Shown piece by piece: positions 13,433-21,469 of a stretch of DNA of 64,000 nt. This stretch comes from Streptomyces sp. H27-C3. Its GTDB lineage: Bacteria; Actinomycetota; Actinomycetes; Streptomycetales; Streptomycetaceae. Under the pieces are notes generated by a model. The model ran no database searches, was not told the DNA's origin, and worked only from the letters and a program-made list of their open reading frames with translations. The position numbers and the translations under genes are program-made. The stretch covers positions 62,001 to 126,000 of the forward strand of contig NZ_JASITA010000014.1 in assembly GCF_030063415.1 (NCBI RefSeq). Reading direction: 5' to 3'. Position 1 is the first letter of the stretch, and every line of letters starts with the position of its first letter.

Positions 13433-14080
13433 GGTGACGCCGTGACCAGCAACAACGCCACGACGCCACCCGTTGAGATCCGGGGCCCATGCGAGGAATG
13501 GCCACTACGGCGCCCCTGTAGCCACCGTTCCCGCCCCATGGCGCCCCCTGCCTTTGTGAGCCGCTGTAAGGCCCGTAGGCGCCGTTCCTCTACCCATGCC
13601 AGCAATGGCGCGCGTGCGCGCTCCCTAGGCCCGTGCGCGTGCTCTCTGCCCGTGCGCCATGGGTACGACGTCCGGCCGCTGTAGCGCGTGCCCGTGGGCA
13701 GGGGCGCCCCGTGGGGAGTGGCGCGCGTTGGGTGCGCCCCTACTGAACAGCGGGAAAGTTTCGGGGCGTCAGTTGATCAAGGTCGAGGCTGTCATAACCC
13801 TATGCAACAAGGGTTGAGCCTGCCCGGGGCGAGTGGTCTACCTATGTACGCGATTCAACAACCATGGCTCTCTGCCTACGGTGCGTGAAAAGGTCACGGC
13901 GAAAGGTTTTCGGGGGCAAGCCGTAGTAGTCCCTCTACCTAGGCATATAGCAACACCTAGCGCGTGTGGCCCGTGGGAGCGCCAAGCCTAAAGCTGTGAC
14001 GCTACGTGCGTAGCAACTCCCCGTGATTGCTGATGGTCCGTTTGTCAGGGGTGACCCCTAGTGCACATTCCGTGACTGTC

Positions 14081-14472
14081 GGCAGTATCAGTGACCCTAA
14101 GCTACTTAGCTCACCTAACCACTGCGTAACTCTGTGCAATGTAAGGTCATTACTCAACGTGTCGAAAATGGCTCACTTGGTGCACAGTGCGTGATGCCTG
14201 ATGATGCGTCAGCTTGACAGGATGGAATCTGACAGCTGAGTCAAGCCAGTGACTTTGACCAAAGTCTAGTTTGGTAGTAGTCACATGCCACGAAGTCGGG
14301 CATTCCGGGATCTCTCGCCTAAGTGGCTGATGATGTGTCAGCTTGTGATGTGCGCCACGAAGGTTGACCTAAGTTCACCCAAGGTGACCCCCCACCCTTA
14401 AATGATCACGGCTCGCGAGGCCCCCCTGGTTGCTCTCGCGGCTGGCCACCCTATCAATCGAGGCAGTATCAG
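14081..14472. repeat. Direct repeat pairs in the control region
   Basis: CTGATGATG(C/T)GTCAGCTTG occurs at 14198-14216 and 14327-14345. GGCAGTATCAG occurs at 14081-14091 and 14462-14472. The pairs are nested around a common centre near 14,270. Confidence 0.5.
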
Positions 14473-14659
14473 CACGCTCCGTCGACAATCCGAAGCGTGA
14501 CGTCCGCCCAAGCGCATTCTTTCACGGACAGTTGCCGACGACCCGTCAGTTATGGCGGTCTGTCGTCAAGGGGGAAAGTCAAGCACTACTTTGAGTTAGG
14601 TGTACCTGAAAGGTCGTCAGGTCAGCTCTTGCTTTAGTTTCATGTGCTTTGTCGGCGTA

Positions 14660-14682
14660 GAACTAAAAGATTCCTTTAGTTC
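14660..14682. promoter_or_regulatory. Inverted repeat GAACTAAA-N7-TTTAGTTC upstream of 14733
   Basis: Perfect 8 bp arms separated by 7 bases, about 50 bp before the start of the first rightward gene. Arm spacing fits an operator for a dimeric repressor; no T-run follows. The related CTTTAGTTT occurs nearby. Confidence 0.5.
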
Positions 14683-14732
14683 GAAATAGCCGTAGGCTGA
14701 GGGCAGTTAGCCGAATGTCCCGGAGGAGACTT

Positions 14733-15221
14733 ATGAGTACCGCTACCGACTTCTGGAAAGCCGAGCAGCCAAGCCTTCCCCGCCTCGGCACCGCCTGGGA
14801 TATCGGGCGGGACCTCGGGGTGAGCGGGCAGCTTCTCGAAGCGTGGTCGGTGCGTTACGACGTCTTGACCTATCGAGCTGGTGTGCCATCGGTGGGCTAC
14901 TTCCCACCACCGGTCATGCGCCTCAGCGAGCGGGAGGTATGGCTGACGGAGCAAGTCCTGCGCTGGCACGGCTGGATGCTCGATCACGATGAGGACTTCG
15001 CGGCCTACCGGCTACGCAGGGCACCGCACAAGCTCACGGCCTGGAGGGAGACGAAGACGTATGCAGAGTGGCTCGTAGACCCTCGGTGCCCTCTGGTGTA
15101 CGTGAGTACGCTGACTGGTCGGCTCGGCCGTGGATGGACTCCGGAGCACGCCATCTCGACGGACGTTCAGCAGAAGCTCGGACACGAGGGAAACCCGCCA
15201 AGAGCGAAGCCGCCCTCTTGA
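14733..15221 (+). CDS. Putative DNA-binding protein with NUMOD-like tail, 162 aa
   Basis: ATG 14733 follows GGAGGAG; an earlier in-frame ATG at 14715 has no ribosome site. The C-terminal part shows AEWLVDP, then STLTGRLGRGW, then TPEHAIST, the same REW...T...RL..G...E.A pattern as the product of 472-1035. The N-terminal part (TAWDIGRDLGVSGQLLEAWSVRYD) resembles a helix-turn-helix. First gene of the rightward arm, behind an inverted repeat, so an early regulator is plausible. Confidence 0.6.
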   Translation: MSTATDFWKAEQPSLPRLGTAWDIGRDLGVSGQLLEAWSVRYDVLTYRAGVPSVGYFPPPVMRLSEREVWLTEQVLRWHGWMLDHDEDFAAYRLRRAPHKLTAWRETKTYAEWLVDPRCPLVYVSTLTGRLGRGWTPEHAISTDVQQKLGHEGNPPRAKPPS

Positions 15222-15229
15222 AGATTATG

Positions 15230-15265
15230 AAAAAGGTCCTCCCCGCTTCCATTCGGGGAGGACCT
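15230..15265 (-). terminator. Rho-independent terminator for the leftward cargo block
   Basis: AGGTCCTCCCCG pairs with CGGGGAGGACCT (12 bp); on the minus strand it is followed by TTTTT. It lies just past the stop of 15310-16131 and may also act on rightward transcription. Confidence 0.8.
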
Positions 15266-15309
15266 GAGGCCATCTCCGCTGATACCAGAGGTGGACTGTG
15301 CACCCCAAC

Positions 15310-16131
15310 CTAGCCTGAAGTCTCGCAGCTCATCCAGTAGTCGGCCCAGAGACGGGAGCCTCGGGTGATCCCCTCGATGCCGGGCGTGCCGTCGGCGGCT
15401 AGATCCGCCCAGCGAGAAGCTTCAGCTTGGGTGAGTACGGCTACAGCCCTGGGGCTAGCCGTTCGGAAGGCTGGCATCTTGTGCGCCCAACGGGCGGCCT
15501 CGGCAGTGGAGTGGCCTCCGTCAGAGATAAGGCGGGCGGCCCACAGGGCGGTATCGGCCCAAGCGGGGCCCGTCGCGGCCCAGGCCCAGTCGATGACGCG
15601 GGCCTGGCCGGTGAGCATAAGGATGTTGGTAGCGGCGAGATCGGTATGCAGCAAGGTCTCACCGTGCAGGAGGGGTTCGTCGTCGTCGGCGCAGTAGTAG
15701 CCCCAGCGGTCCCAGGCGCTCAGCAATGGAAGAGGCGGGGCGGTGGTGCCGGAGAGGACGGTTAGTGCGTGGGTGACTGACTCCAGGTCGGGGGAGTTGG
15801 GGGCGTAGTCGGCGTGGGTGCCCGCGATGGCCTCGAACGCGATCAGCAGCCACCCGGCCGTTTCTACGCGCCACAGGGTGCGTGGGCAGAAGTTGGGAAG
15901 GTGGCTGCTGATCCGGTGCTCCAGGTCGAGTTCTTCGGCCTGGGGGTCGTTCGTCAATGCTCCCTTGACGAACACCTGGCGGCCGTCCGGAGTCGCCAGT
16001 ACGGCCGCCATGGCGGAGGCGCCCCCACCTGACATGTCATCAGCGGTCACCAGGCTATTGCCAAGGTGCGGGGCGACAGCCTGGTGTGCCTCGCGGGGTA
16101 GGTCGCCCCAAGGGGTGCGTTGTGGAGACAT
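15310..16131 (-). CDS. Aminoglycoside-phosphotransferase-family kinase-like protein
   Basis: 273 residues with the small-molecule kinase signature HTDLAATN (H162, D164, N169; Brenner-type catalytic loop) followed by VIDWAWA (D181, metal-binding Asp). The ATP-side lysine may be K56 (VFVKG). Family members phosphorylate antibiotics or small metabolites. The substrate is not deducible; the C-terminal half is Trp/Ala-rich. It is the last gene of a leftward three-gene block and looks host-derived. A resistance role is possible but unproven. Confidence 0.75.
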   Translation of the reverse strand: MSPQRTPWGDLPREAHQAVAPHLGNSLVTADDMSGGGASAMAAVLATPDGRQVFVKGALTNDPQAEELDLEHRISSHLPNFCPRTLWRVETAGWLLIAFEAIAGTHADYAPNSPDLESVTHALTVLSGTTAPPLPLLSAWDRWGYYCADDDEPLLHGETLLHTDLAATNILMLTGQARVIDWAWAATGPAWADTALWAARLISDGGHSTAEAARWAHKMPAFRTASPRAVAVLTQAEASRWADLAADGTPGIEGITRGSRLWADYWMSCETSG

Positions 16132-16305
16132 AGTCCAGGCTACTTGGGTGGCCTCGGCGGGAACGGCGGGTTCTTGTCCGGTGTCACCGGCCCCGGCGGA
16201 CGAGGCTGCGGCGAGGGGGTCTTCGGGCCGGACGGGGGTCTCTTCTCGGCAGTTAGCATGTCGCCGACAGTAGCGGCGCGTATGCCTCCGGTGTGGGGAA
16301 AGCTG

Positions 16306-17091
16306 CTACTTCGGGGCCGGTGCGGGCTTGCGTCGGATCTTGCGCAGCAGTACTCCGAAGACGGGGAGGGTGAGCCCGATGAAGAGGAAGACGATCGCGA
16401 GGCCGGAGAGCGCGGGTGACAGCTTCTCCTCCACCTTCAAGGACCAGGCTGACCCGGTGGTGAGTGCGATGAGGAATCCGCCCTTGGAGATTGTGTAGCC
16501 GATGCCGAAGACGGCCGCTATTGCGGAGGAGCCGTAGCCGATCGAGGACCACGGTCGTCCGGGCCAGTTGAAGGTGGCGCTCTTCGTGCACATGAAGGCC
16601 AGTTCAGCGCAGGTGATGAAGACGTAGCCGAGGTAGACCAGGAGGTAGATCCTGATGGGCACGTGGCTGGCGAAGGCTGTCGTGAATTCCGTGCCGGGGA
16701 GGTTGGCGTTGAGCCACAGAGGGATCATGACCAGCAGCACGGCAGCAGCGACTGTGGCGCGCTGGTAGATCGCGGTGCGTAGGTAGTGGGGGTCGTAGGC
16801 GATGTCGACCATGGTGAGTTGCAAGCTGGCGCACCAGGCGATGGCGCATATGTGGGCGGTGAGTTTAGGCAGGTTGTCGACGCCGGTCAGTTCCTCGACC
16901 CAGTGGGAGATGGCGGGGATGGCGAAGAAGACGCCGACGGTGCAGATGCCGAAGGCGAAGGTGATGCACTTGTTCGCGATGGTGGGGGAACGGCGGACTC
17001 GATAGAGGCAGGCTGCGGTCACGATGACGCCGAGAACGGTGCAGAAGCCGAAGATCATGCCGTCGAGCGGGGTGGAGGACGTGCTGTTCAA
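16306..17091 (-). CDS. Multi-pass membrane protein, MAB_1171c-like family
   Basis: 261 residues with about seven hydrophobic segments (for example MIFGFCTVLGVIVTAACLY near residue 12, AAAVLLVMIPLWL near 135, IYLLVYLGYVFITCAELAFM near 168, LSGLAIVFLFIGLTLPVFGVLL near 230) and a basic C-terminus. In Streptomyces such seven-segment proteins of the MAB_1171c type commonly sit beside XRE regulators, exactly as here (gap of 6 bp). Transport or signalling function is unknown. The 174 bp between it and the phosphotransferase gene hold no clear gene. Family assignment is from memory of architecture. Confidence 0.6.
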   Translation of the reverse strand: MNSTSSTPLDGMIFGFCTVLGVIVTAACLYRVRRSPTIANKCITFAFGICTVGVFFAIPAISHWVEELTGVDNLPKLTAHICAIAWCASLQLTMVDIAYDPHYLRTAIYQRATVAAAVLLVMIPLWLNANLPGTEFTTAFASHVPIRIYLLVYLGYVFITCAELAFMCTKSATFNWPGRPWSSIGYGSSAIAAVFGIGYTISKGGFLIALTTGSAWSLKVEEKLSPALSGLAIVFLFIGLTLPVFGVLLRKIRRKPAPAPK

Positions 17092-17097
17092 GGGGGG

Positions 17098-17607
17098 TTA
17101 CAGACCTTCCAGGGAGTCGGCGGCGTACTTCGCGGCCTCTTCCATGCTCCTTCGCCGTCGGTAGCGGCGGTTAACCTCGCCGGAGTCGGGTTCGGTCTCG
17201 ATCTCTTCCGCTGGGGTGTTGCGGTCGAGGCCGAGCTGTTCCCGGCGGTCCTGGATCTGTTCGAGCAGGGCGTCGAGGTCGGCTGGGGGTAGGCCGTCTA
17301 GGTGTCTGACGATGTCAAGGGCCTGATGGTTGCGCTCCAGAGCCGAAAGAGCGCCAAAGTCGTCCCAGCCTGGAAGAAGGAAAGCGCTCGGCGCGTCCAG
17401 CACGGCGCTGAGTGCTGTGAGGGTGGCGACAGTGGGGTTGTCATCTTCGCCCCGCCTGAGTTTTGAGAGCGCGCCGACTGAGCCTCCGCGTGTGTGGCCG
17501 GGGAGGTTCTGGATGGCGGTCGAGAGTGCCCGGTTTGAAGGTAGCTCGCCGTCGGGTCCGGGACGGCGTCTGAGTAGGTAGGCGAGCTTGGCGGCAAGGG
17601 TCAGCAT
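17098..17607 (-). CDS. XRE-like transcriptional regulator
   Basis: 169 residues. The N-terminal 80 residues follow the XRE arrangement with recognition-helix-like GGSVGALSKLRRGEDDNPTVATLTALSAVLDAPSAFLL, ending in the typical VPSAFLL-type phrase. A helical C-terminus follows (DLDALLEQIQDRREQLGL). No ribosome site precedes ATG 17607, so translation may be leaderless. It heads the leftward block with the membrane protein and kinase and probably controls it. Its family is common on Streptomyces chromosomes. Confidence 0.7.
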   Translation of the reverse strand: MLTLAAKLAYLLRRRPGPDGELPSNRALSTAIQNLPGHTRGGSVGALSKLRRGEDDNPTVATLTALSAVLDAPSAFLLPGWDDFGALSALERNHQALDIVRHLDGLPPADLDALLEQIQDRREQLGLDRNTPAEEIETEPDSGEVNRRYRRRRSMEEAAKYAADSLEGL

Positions 17608-17713
17608 CTTGGTGAGGGGGCCCCTGCTGTGGTGTAGACCTGTGTCATTGCACCCCGTCGAACCATCACGGAATCTCCAGATCGTAGTTAGATGGCATCG
17701 CTGATTACTTTAG

Positions 17714-17741
17714 TTGACAGCTCTGTTGCGCGCCGTAACAT
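17714..17741 (+). promoter_or_regulatory. Promoter TTGACA-N16-TAACAT
   Basis: TTGACA at 17714-17719 and TAACAT at 17736-17741, spacing 16. Points rightward to the small paralogous genes and is divergent from the XRE gene. Confidence 0.55.
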
Positions 17742-18004
17742 GATCCGAACGGTGGGTCATGGTGCTGCGGGGGCGCTCTGACCTGCATGTCCGGCGTGTC
17801 TCCGACTCACCTGCCGAGCTGGAGCGCGTGGCATACACCTGTGGGGGGTTGCGCGTGCCAGGAGCGCGTTCGAATGGACATTCGATACAGTGGGCGACCT
17901 CTGGTTCCGTCGATGACGTCAGCGACCAGAGTGAAGGGGGCTGCTCATGCCTCAGCCCCGGAGGGCCGGGTCAGGGAGCTGGCGAGAGGACAAGGGGTAA
18001 TCCA

Positions 18005-18172
18005 GTGGCCGAGGTGGAGCTAAGTTCGGGCTCCTCCGAGGCGGAGATCCTCTTCATGCTGGAGCGGCTGGACGGCTGCCGGATTCGATTGAACCGAACG
18101 ACCGGGGAGGTACGTGTTGTCGTCGACGAGGAGTGGCTGGAACGGGTTTGGGGCCTCGATGAGGAGTCCTGA
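18005..18172 (+). CDS. Small hypothetical protein, 55 aa, tandem paralogue 1
   Basis: GTG 18005 is preceded by AAGGGG seven bases upstream. The product contains ELSSGSSEAEILFMLERL and RIRLNRTTGEVRVVV, matching the protein of 18339-18515 over its length (ELRSGSSEAEIAYMCGRL; YRVNRLTGEVLVAV). The pattern is a helix followed by a beta hairpin. A longer open frame begins at 17759, but the homology starts only at this GTG. The 397 bp upstream hold a promoter and nothing else recognised. Function unknown. Confidence 0.6.
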   Translation: MAEVELSSGSSEAEILFMLERLDGCRIRLNRTTGEVRVVVDEEWLERVWGLDEES

Positions 18173-18338
18173 AGCCGTGATCCGCCTGCCCGAAGTGGGC
18201 CCGGCACCCTGCGACTTGTTCGGCGGGGTTCCTGGTCAGCCCCGGCGGATTTGCCCTTCAGGGAACCGTGATCCTGTGGTTAAGGTGTGCGGCAGTAGCG
18301 GATGTGAAGATTCCGCGAAGAATGAGGGGGCGCGGCGG

Positions 18339-18515
18339 ATGGGGGCGACGGAACTCAGGAGCGGGTCGAGTGAGGCCGAGATCGCGTACATGTGCGGTCG
18401 GCTTCCGTCTCGGGGGTACCGGGTGAACCGGCTGACGGGTGAGGTGCTCGTGGCGGTGCCGGAGGAAGACTTGGCGGACATGCTCGATGCCGATCACACG
18501 ATGGGTGTCTCCTGA
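18339..18515 (+). CDS. Small hypothetical protein, 58 aa, tandem paralogue 2
   Basis: ATG 18339 follows GAGGGGG by eight bases. Homologous to the preceding small gene, with the conserved SGSSEAEI and N-R-x-TGEV phrases and an acidic helical tail (PEEDLADMLDADH). The two are separated by 166 bp, so this is an old duplication with diverged ends. Function unknown. Confidence 0.6.
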   Translation: MGATELRSGSSEAEIAYMCGRLPSRGYRVNRLTGEVLVAVPEEDLADMLDADHTMGVS

Positions 18516-18658
18516 CGGTGGCGCTGTGGGGCCTTTGGCGGTCGTCCCGGATGGGCCGGGACGGAGCCAGGGGCCCTGTTGTATGTGTGGGGCACGGGGC
18601 GGGTTGTGCGGAGCGGACTGCCTTTTACGCAACTGTGACCGTCAGAAGTTGCTTAAGT

Positions 18659-18720
18659 GTTGAGATGTTGGATATCAACTCCTCAGCACTTGTTATAGTT
18701 CCGGTCAACCTAATAGTTGA
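18659..18720. promoter_or_regulatory. Two dyads flanking a TATAGT element
   Basis: GTTGA-N11-TCAAC (18659-18679) and TCAAC-N6-GTTGA (18705-18720) flank TATAGT (18694-18699). This is an operator-like arrangement upstream of 18777. No good -35 hexamer lies 17 bp before TATAGT. Confidence 0.45.
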
Positions 18721-18776
18721 AGCTGTCGCCAGGCCAGCGAGCCACGGTGCGCCGCCGCGTTGAAGGGTAGAGATCG

Positions 18777-19370
18777 ATGAAGAGGACCTGCAAGCACCGG
18801 CTGCCTGACGGCGCCCTTTGCGGGGCAGTCGTCGAGGGGCGCCCGTTCAGGGTCGAGCTGAACATGGACGAGGTCCGTGACCTCTGGCGCTGCGGAACGC
18901 ACGTCTTCGAGCTGGAGCGCGCTCTGGTGGAGATGCTCGCGGATGGCGAGAAGGGCAAGCCGACCCGCGTGAAGCTCTTCCGTGATGACTCCGGCGTCCT
19001 GGCGACGAGTGAGGACATCCGTGAGTGGTTCCTGATGCTGCTCAAGAACGGTTCGGACCAGTTGTCCGAGGACCAGGCTGCCATGGCGAGGGGTTTGGAC
19101 GGGGGTGCTCCAGGGCGCCTGAAGAACGAACTGGTCGATCTGTGGAAGCGACTGCGTCCTCAGGTCAACGCCCCTGAGAACTGGGAAGACGTGACCCCGG
19201 AGGATGTCCGCAAGGTGCTGCGCGATTCGCTCCTGACCGCGCCGGAGCAGCTCACGGTTGACGAGCGTCGGCTGGTGATGGGGCTGCGTGATGAGGAGAC
19301 GTTGTCGCCGACTGCGCTGACCTTGTTCGGTCGTCTTCACTCGGCGCCGCGCATCGTGAGGCGGTCCTGA
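18777..19370 (+). CDS. Hypothetical protein, 197 aa
   Basis: ATG 18777 follows AAGGGTAGAGATCG. The first 42 residues contain CKHRLPDGALCG and a later C, a possible small metal site, and the phrase FRVELNMDEVRDLW. The middle is helical (FELERALVEMLADGEKG). The C-terminal half has two short repeats built on DQLSEDQAAMARGL and EQLTVDERRLVMGL, about 85 residues apart. A strong terminator follows. No family recognised. Confidence 0.65.
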   Translation: MKRTCKHRLPDGALCGAVVEGRPFRVELNMDEVRDLWRCGTHVFELERALVEMLADGEKGKPTRVKLFRDDSGVLATSEDIREWFLMLLKNGSDQLSEDQAAMARGLDGGAPGRLKNELVDLWKRLRPQVNAPENWEDVTPEDVRKVLRDSLLTAPEQLTVDERRLVMGLRDEETLSPTALTLFGRLHSAPRIVRRS

Positions 19371-19397
19371 CTGTCGCGGCTGTGGTTTGAGTATCGG

Positions 19398-19429
19398 GGG
19401 GCTCGCCCATGTGAGGCGGGCCCCTTTTT
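19398..19429 (+). terminator. Rho-independent terminator
   Basis: GGGGCTCGCC pairs with GGCGGGCCCC (10 bp, one G-T pair) around a 7-base loop and is followed by TTTTT. Ends the 18777 transcript before the integrase promoter. Confidence 0.85.
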
Positions 19430-19471
19430 GGCGTCTTCTGTGGCGACTAGAGCACAACAAGTCCTCATTAC

Positions 19472-19500
19472 TTGAGCATAAGGTTCTCAACTGTTAGGGT
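19472..19500 (+). promoter_or_regulatory. Integrase promoter TTGAGC-N17-TAGGGT with internal dyad
   Basis: TTGAGC at 19472-19477 and TAGGGT at 19495-19500, spacing 17. A dyad TTGAG-N9-CTCAA covers the -35 and spacer, so a bound regulator could block this promoter. Confidence 0.55.
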
Positions 19501-19586
19501 CGAGTCGTTCCGACGGCTAGGCGCTGTCAGGCATCCCCGGGGTCCGGCACATCAGGGCACTCGGCGGACGGGAGAGGACCACCGGA

Positions 19587-20471
19587 ATGAGCGGCAAGAC
19601 ACCCTTCAAGAAGGCGCAGCGCGCCGTCGACCAGTGGCTCCTGACGAAGAAGGACCGGACCCGCGAGGAGTACGAGCGCGACATCTCCCGTTACGTACGC
19701 CACTGCGTGGCCCTGGGCATCAACCCGCTCAAGGCGCGGCCGGACACGGCAGCCACCTTCATCACCGCGCTGCGCGATGAGTACGGGCTCAAGCCCCGGA
19801 CGCGCCTTCGCGCCTACAACGTCGGCTCGGCGTTCTACAACTACGCCGTCCGCTGGGAGTACGCGAAGCGCAACCCTTTCCAGGATGTCGAAAAGCCCAA
19901 GATCGTCGATGAGCCGGAACTGGGCATGTCGATGGACGAGGCGGTGCGCTTTCTCAAGGAGGCGTTCTATACCTCGGAGCGGCTGTACGCCCTCGTGGTG
20001 ACTCTGCTCCTGCTCGGTCTGCGCATCTCAGAGCTTCTCGGGGCCGATATCGAGGACATGGGCATGGTCCAGGGCCAGCGGGTGCTCTGGGTCCTGCGCA
20101 AGGGGCGCGACGAGAAGCTGGCCATGCCCCTCCCGGACTTCGCCTTCGCGGCCCTCCTGGTCTGTATTGGCGACCGGACCAAGGGGCCGATCTTCATCAC
20201 CGGTTCAGGCAAGCGCCTGTCCCGGCAGGGAGCCCACGACACGATCGTCCGGCTCGGGCGCCGCTCCGGCGTTCCGCACATCCACCCGCACCTCATCCGC
20301 GCGACGACGACCGTCCTCCTGCTGGAACTGGAGCAGGCCCTGCACCTTGTGCAGGAATTGATGGATCACAACGACCCACGGACCACCATCGGTTACAACA
20401 AGGCCCGGAAGAGGATCAAGAACTCGCCGGTCTTCGCCCTGGAGCGCGCCCTCGTGGAGGCATCCCAGTGA
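19587..20471 (+). CDS. Tyrosine recombinase (phage integrase / XerCD type)
   Basis: 294 residues. An N-terminal SAM-like core-binding domain (about 10-95) precedes the catalytic domain. Catalytic residues are recognisable: R146 (LRISELLGAD), K172 (RKGRDEK), H235 and R238 (HPHLIR), H261 (ELMDHNDPRTTIGY) and Y270. The motif before H261 has D instead of the usual G. It acts at attachment sites by strand exchange; the short length, without an arm-binding domain, recalls Xer-like enzymes. No attP core could be identified. Its own promoter lies upstream. Confidence 0.9.
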   Translation: MSGKTPFKKAQRAVDQWLLTKKDRTREEYERDISRYVRHCVALGINPLKARPDTAATFITALRDEYGLKPRTRLRAYNVGSAFYNYAVRWEYAKRNPFQDVEKPKIVDEPELGMSMDEAVRFLKEAFYTSERLYALVVTLLLLGLRISELLGADIEDMGMVQGQRVLWVLRKGRDEKLAMPLPDFAFAALLVCIGDRTKGPIFITGSGKRLSRQGAHDTIVRLGRRSGVPHIHPHLIRATTTVLLLELEQALHLVQELMDHNDPRTTIGYNKARKRIKNSPVFALERALVEASQ

Positions 20472-20689
20472 CCGCTACGCACCAGTCCGCCTACCACGAA
20501 CTCGTGGGACCCCTCAGTAAGCAGGTCCGGGCGACCTGTACCTGCGGGTGGGAACAGGATCTGGTGGACTGCGGAAGCCAGCTCCGTGCCTACCTCCTTT
20601 ATGCCGACCACCTCCGCGAGGAAGCCGTCGCCGATTCGCAGCGGGCGGCCAGCAACAACAGCACCCAGCACGACAGGAGAGCAGCATGA
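20468..20689 (+). CDS. Small hypothetical protein, 73 aa
   Basis: GTG 20468 overlaps the integrase stop by GTGA, so it is coupled to the integrase. The product has ATCTCGWEQDLVDCGSQLRAYLLYADHLREEA, with a C-T-C-G-W zinc-ribbon half and a helical end. Possibly a small accessory or recombination directionality factor by position only. Function unknown. Confidence 0.55.
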   Translation: MTATHQSAYHELVGPLSKQVRATCTCGWEQDLVDCGSQLRAYLLYADHLREEAVADSQRAASNNSTQHDRRAA

Positions 20690-21099
20690 TGTACGACCCC
20701 ATGACCCGCGTGAAGGAGTTCCACGACGCCTTCGGTGTGGAACGCGAGCACACCACGGAGGACAAGGAGAACCTCGTCTCCCTGCGCCGGGTGCTCATCG
20801 AGGAGGAGACCAAGGAGGCCGCCGTCGAGCTGAACCGCCTTGCCCGGCGGGTCGAGCGCAGCCAGCATGGCAGGAGCGCCAGGGTCGCGCTGGCCAAGGA
20901 GCTGGCGGATCTGCTGTACGTCACCTATGGCACGGCCGAGGTGCTGGGCATACCGCTGACAGACGTCTTCGAGGAGGTCCATCGCAGCAACATGTCGAAA
21001 CTGGGTCTCGACGGCCGCCCCGTCCGGCGCTCCGACGGGAAGGTGCTCAAGGGCCCGAACTATACCGAGGCCGATGTCGATAAGATTCTCTTTCAGTAA
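20686..21099 (+). CDS. MazG-like nucleotide pyrophosphohydrolase
   Basis: 137 residues from ATG 20686 (GGAG six bases before). The all-alpha NTP-PPase signature is visible: EEETKEA (residues about 37-43) and KELADLLYVTYGTAEVLG (about 66-83), i.e. E-E-x-x-E and E-x-x-D metal-binding pairs. Such phage MazG-like enzymes hydrolyse NTPs or dNTPs to NMP and pyrophosphate, tuning nucleotide pools or alarmones. It overlaps the preceding small gene by 4 bases. Substrate not deducible. Confidence 0.8.
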   Translation: MMYDPMTRVKEFHDAFGVEREHTTEDKENLVSLRRVLIEEETKEAAVELNRLARRVERSQHGRSARVALAKELADLLYVTYGTAEVLGIPLTDVFEEVHRSNMSKLGLDGRPVRRSDGKVLKGPNYTEADVDKILFQ

Positions 21100-21120
21100 T
21101 TCAGCACAGGGGAACATGGC

Positions 21121-21342
21121 ATGGTGATTATCGAGCGTCTTGATCTGTGCGTCTCTTACCGGGAGGCCACGGATTCCTTGCACGAGTACGCGCAGATCGC
21201 GACACGCCTCGGGCAGGCGCCGCGCTACGGAGTGCGTATCGGCAAGCGTGTGTACGTGAAGGGGAGGCTGCGGTGGCCGGTTTATCTCGTCGATGACCAG
21301 GCCGAGCCAGAGCCGAAGAGGACACTGAAGTCGGTCTGTTGA
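21121..21342 (+). CDS. Small hypothetical protein, 73 aa
   Basis: ATG 21121 with GGGGAAC eight bases before. The product reads like a degenerate helix-turn-helix (YREATDSLHEYAQIATRLGQAPRYGVRIGKRVYVKG): an excisionase/MerR-like 'IGKRVYV' wing follows a helix pair. A role as excisionase or small regulator near the integrase is possible. A terminator follows. Family uncertain. Confidence 0.55.
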   Translation: MVIIERLDLCVSYREATDSLHEYAQIATRLGQAPRYGVRIGKRVYVKGRLRWPVYLVDDQAEPEPKRTLKSVC

Positions 21343-21363
21343 AGATTTCCGGGTCAACCGGTG

Positions 21364-21394
21364 AAGCCCCTGCATCTCACGATGTGGGGGCTTT
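21364..21394 (+). terminator. Rho-independent terminator
   Basis: AAGCCCCTGCATC pairs with GATGTGGGGGCTT around TCAC and is followed by a T-containing stretch. Ends the integrase-MazG transcript. Confidence 0.8.
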
Positions 21395-21469
21395 CGCTTA
21401 CCTGATTGCACGACCCGAATTCTAGACTTTGAGGTGTACTCGTCGGCCCGCCTCCCGCTAGGAGCCCTA

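Larger units (their letters stand above)
12460..14732. other. Divergent intergenic region, about 2.3 kb, without convincing genes
   Basis: Leftward genes start at 12340 and rightward genes at 14733. Open frames inside this region lack ribosome sites and have no conserved-looking products. It holds a diverged box (TTTACGACA, about 12580-12572), a box-like TGGGTACGACG in the opposite orientation (13660-13670), four dyad repeats, two further repeat pairs and at least one clean inverted repeat near the right end. A replication origin and/or the control region for both arms is the natural reading. Confidence 0.6.

Noticed and set aside
12460..14732. Several open frames of 60-170 codons in the divergent region
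   Set aside because: They lack ribosome sites, overlap one another on both strands and read as low-quality Arg/Pro/Ser-rich protein.
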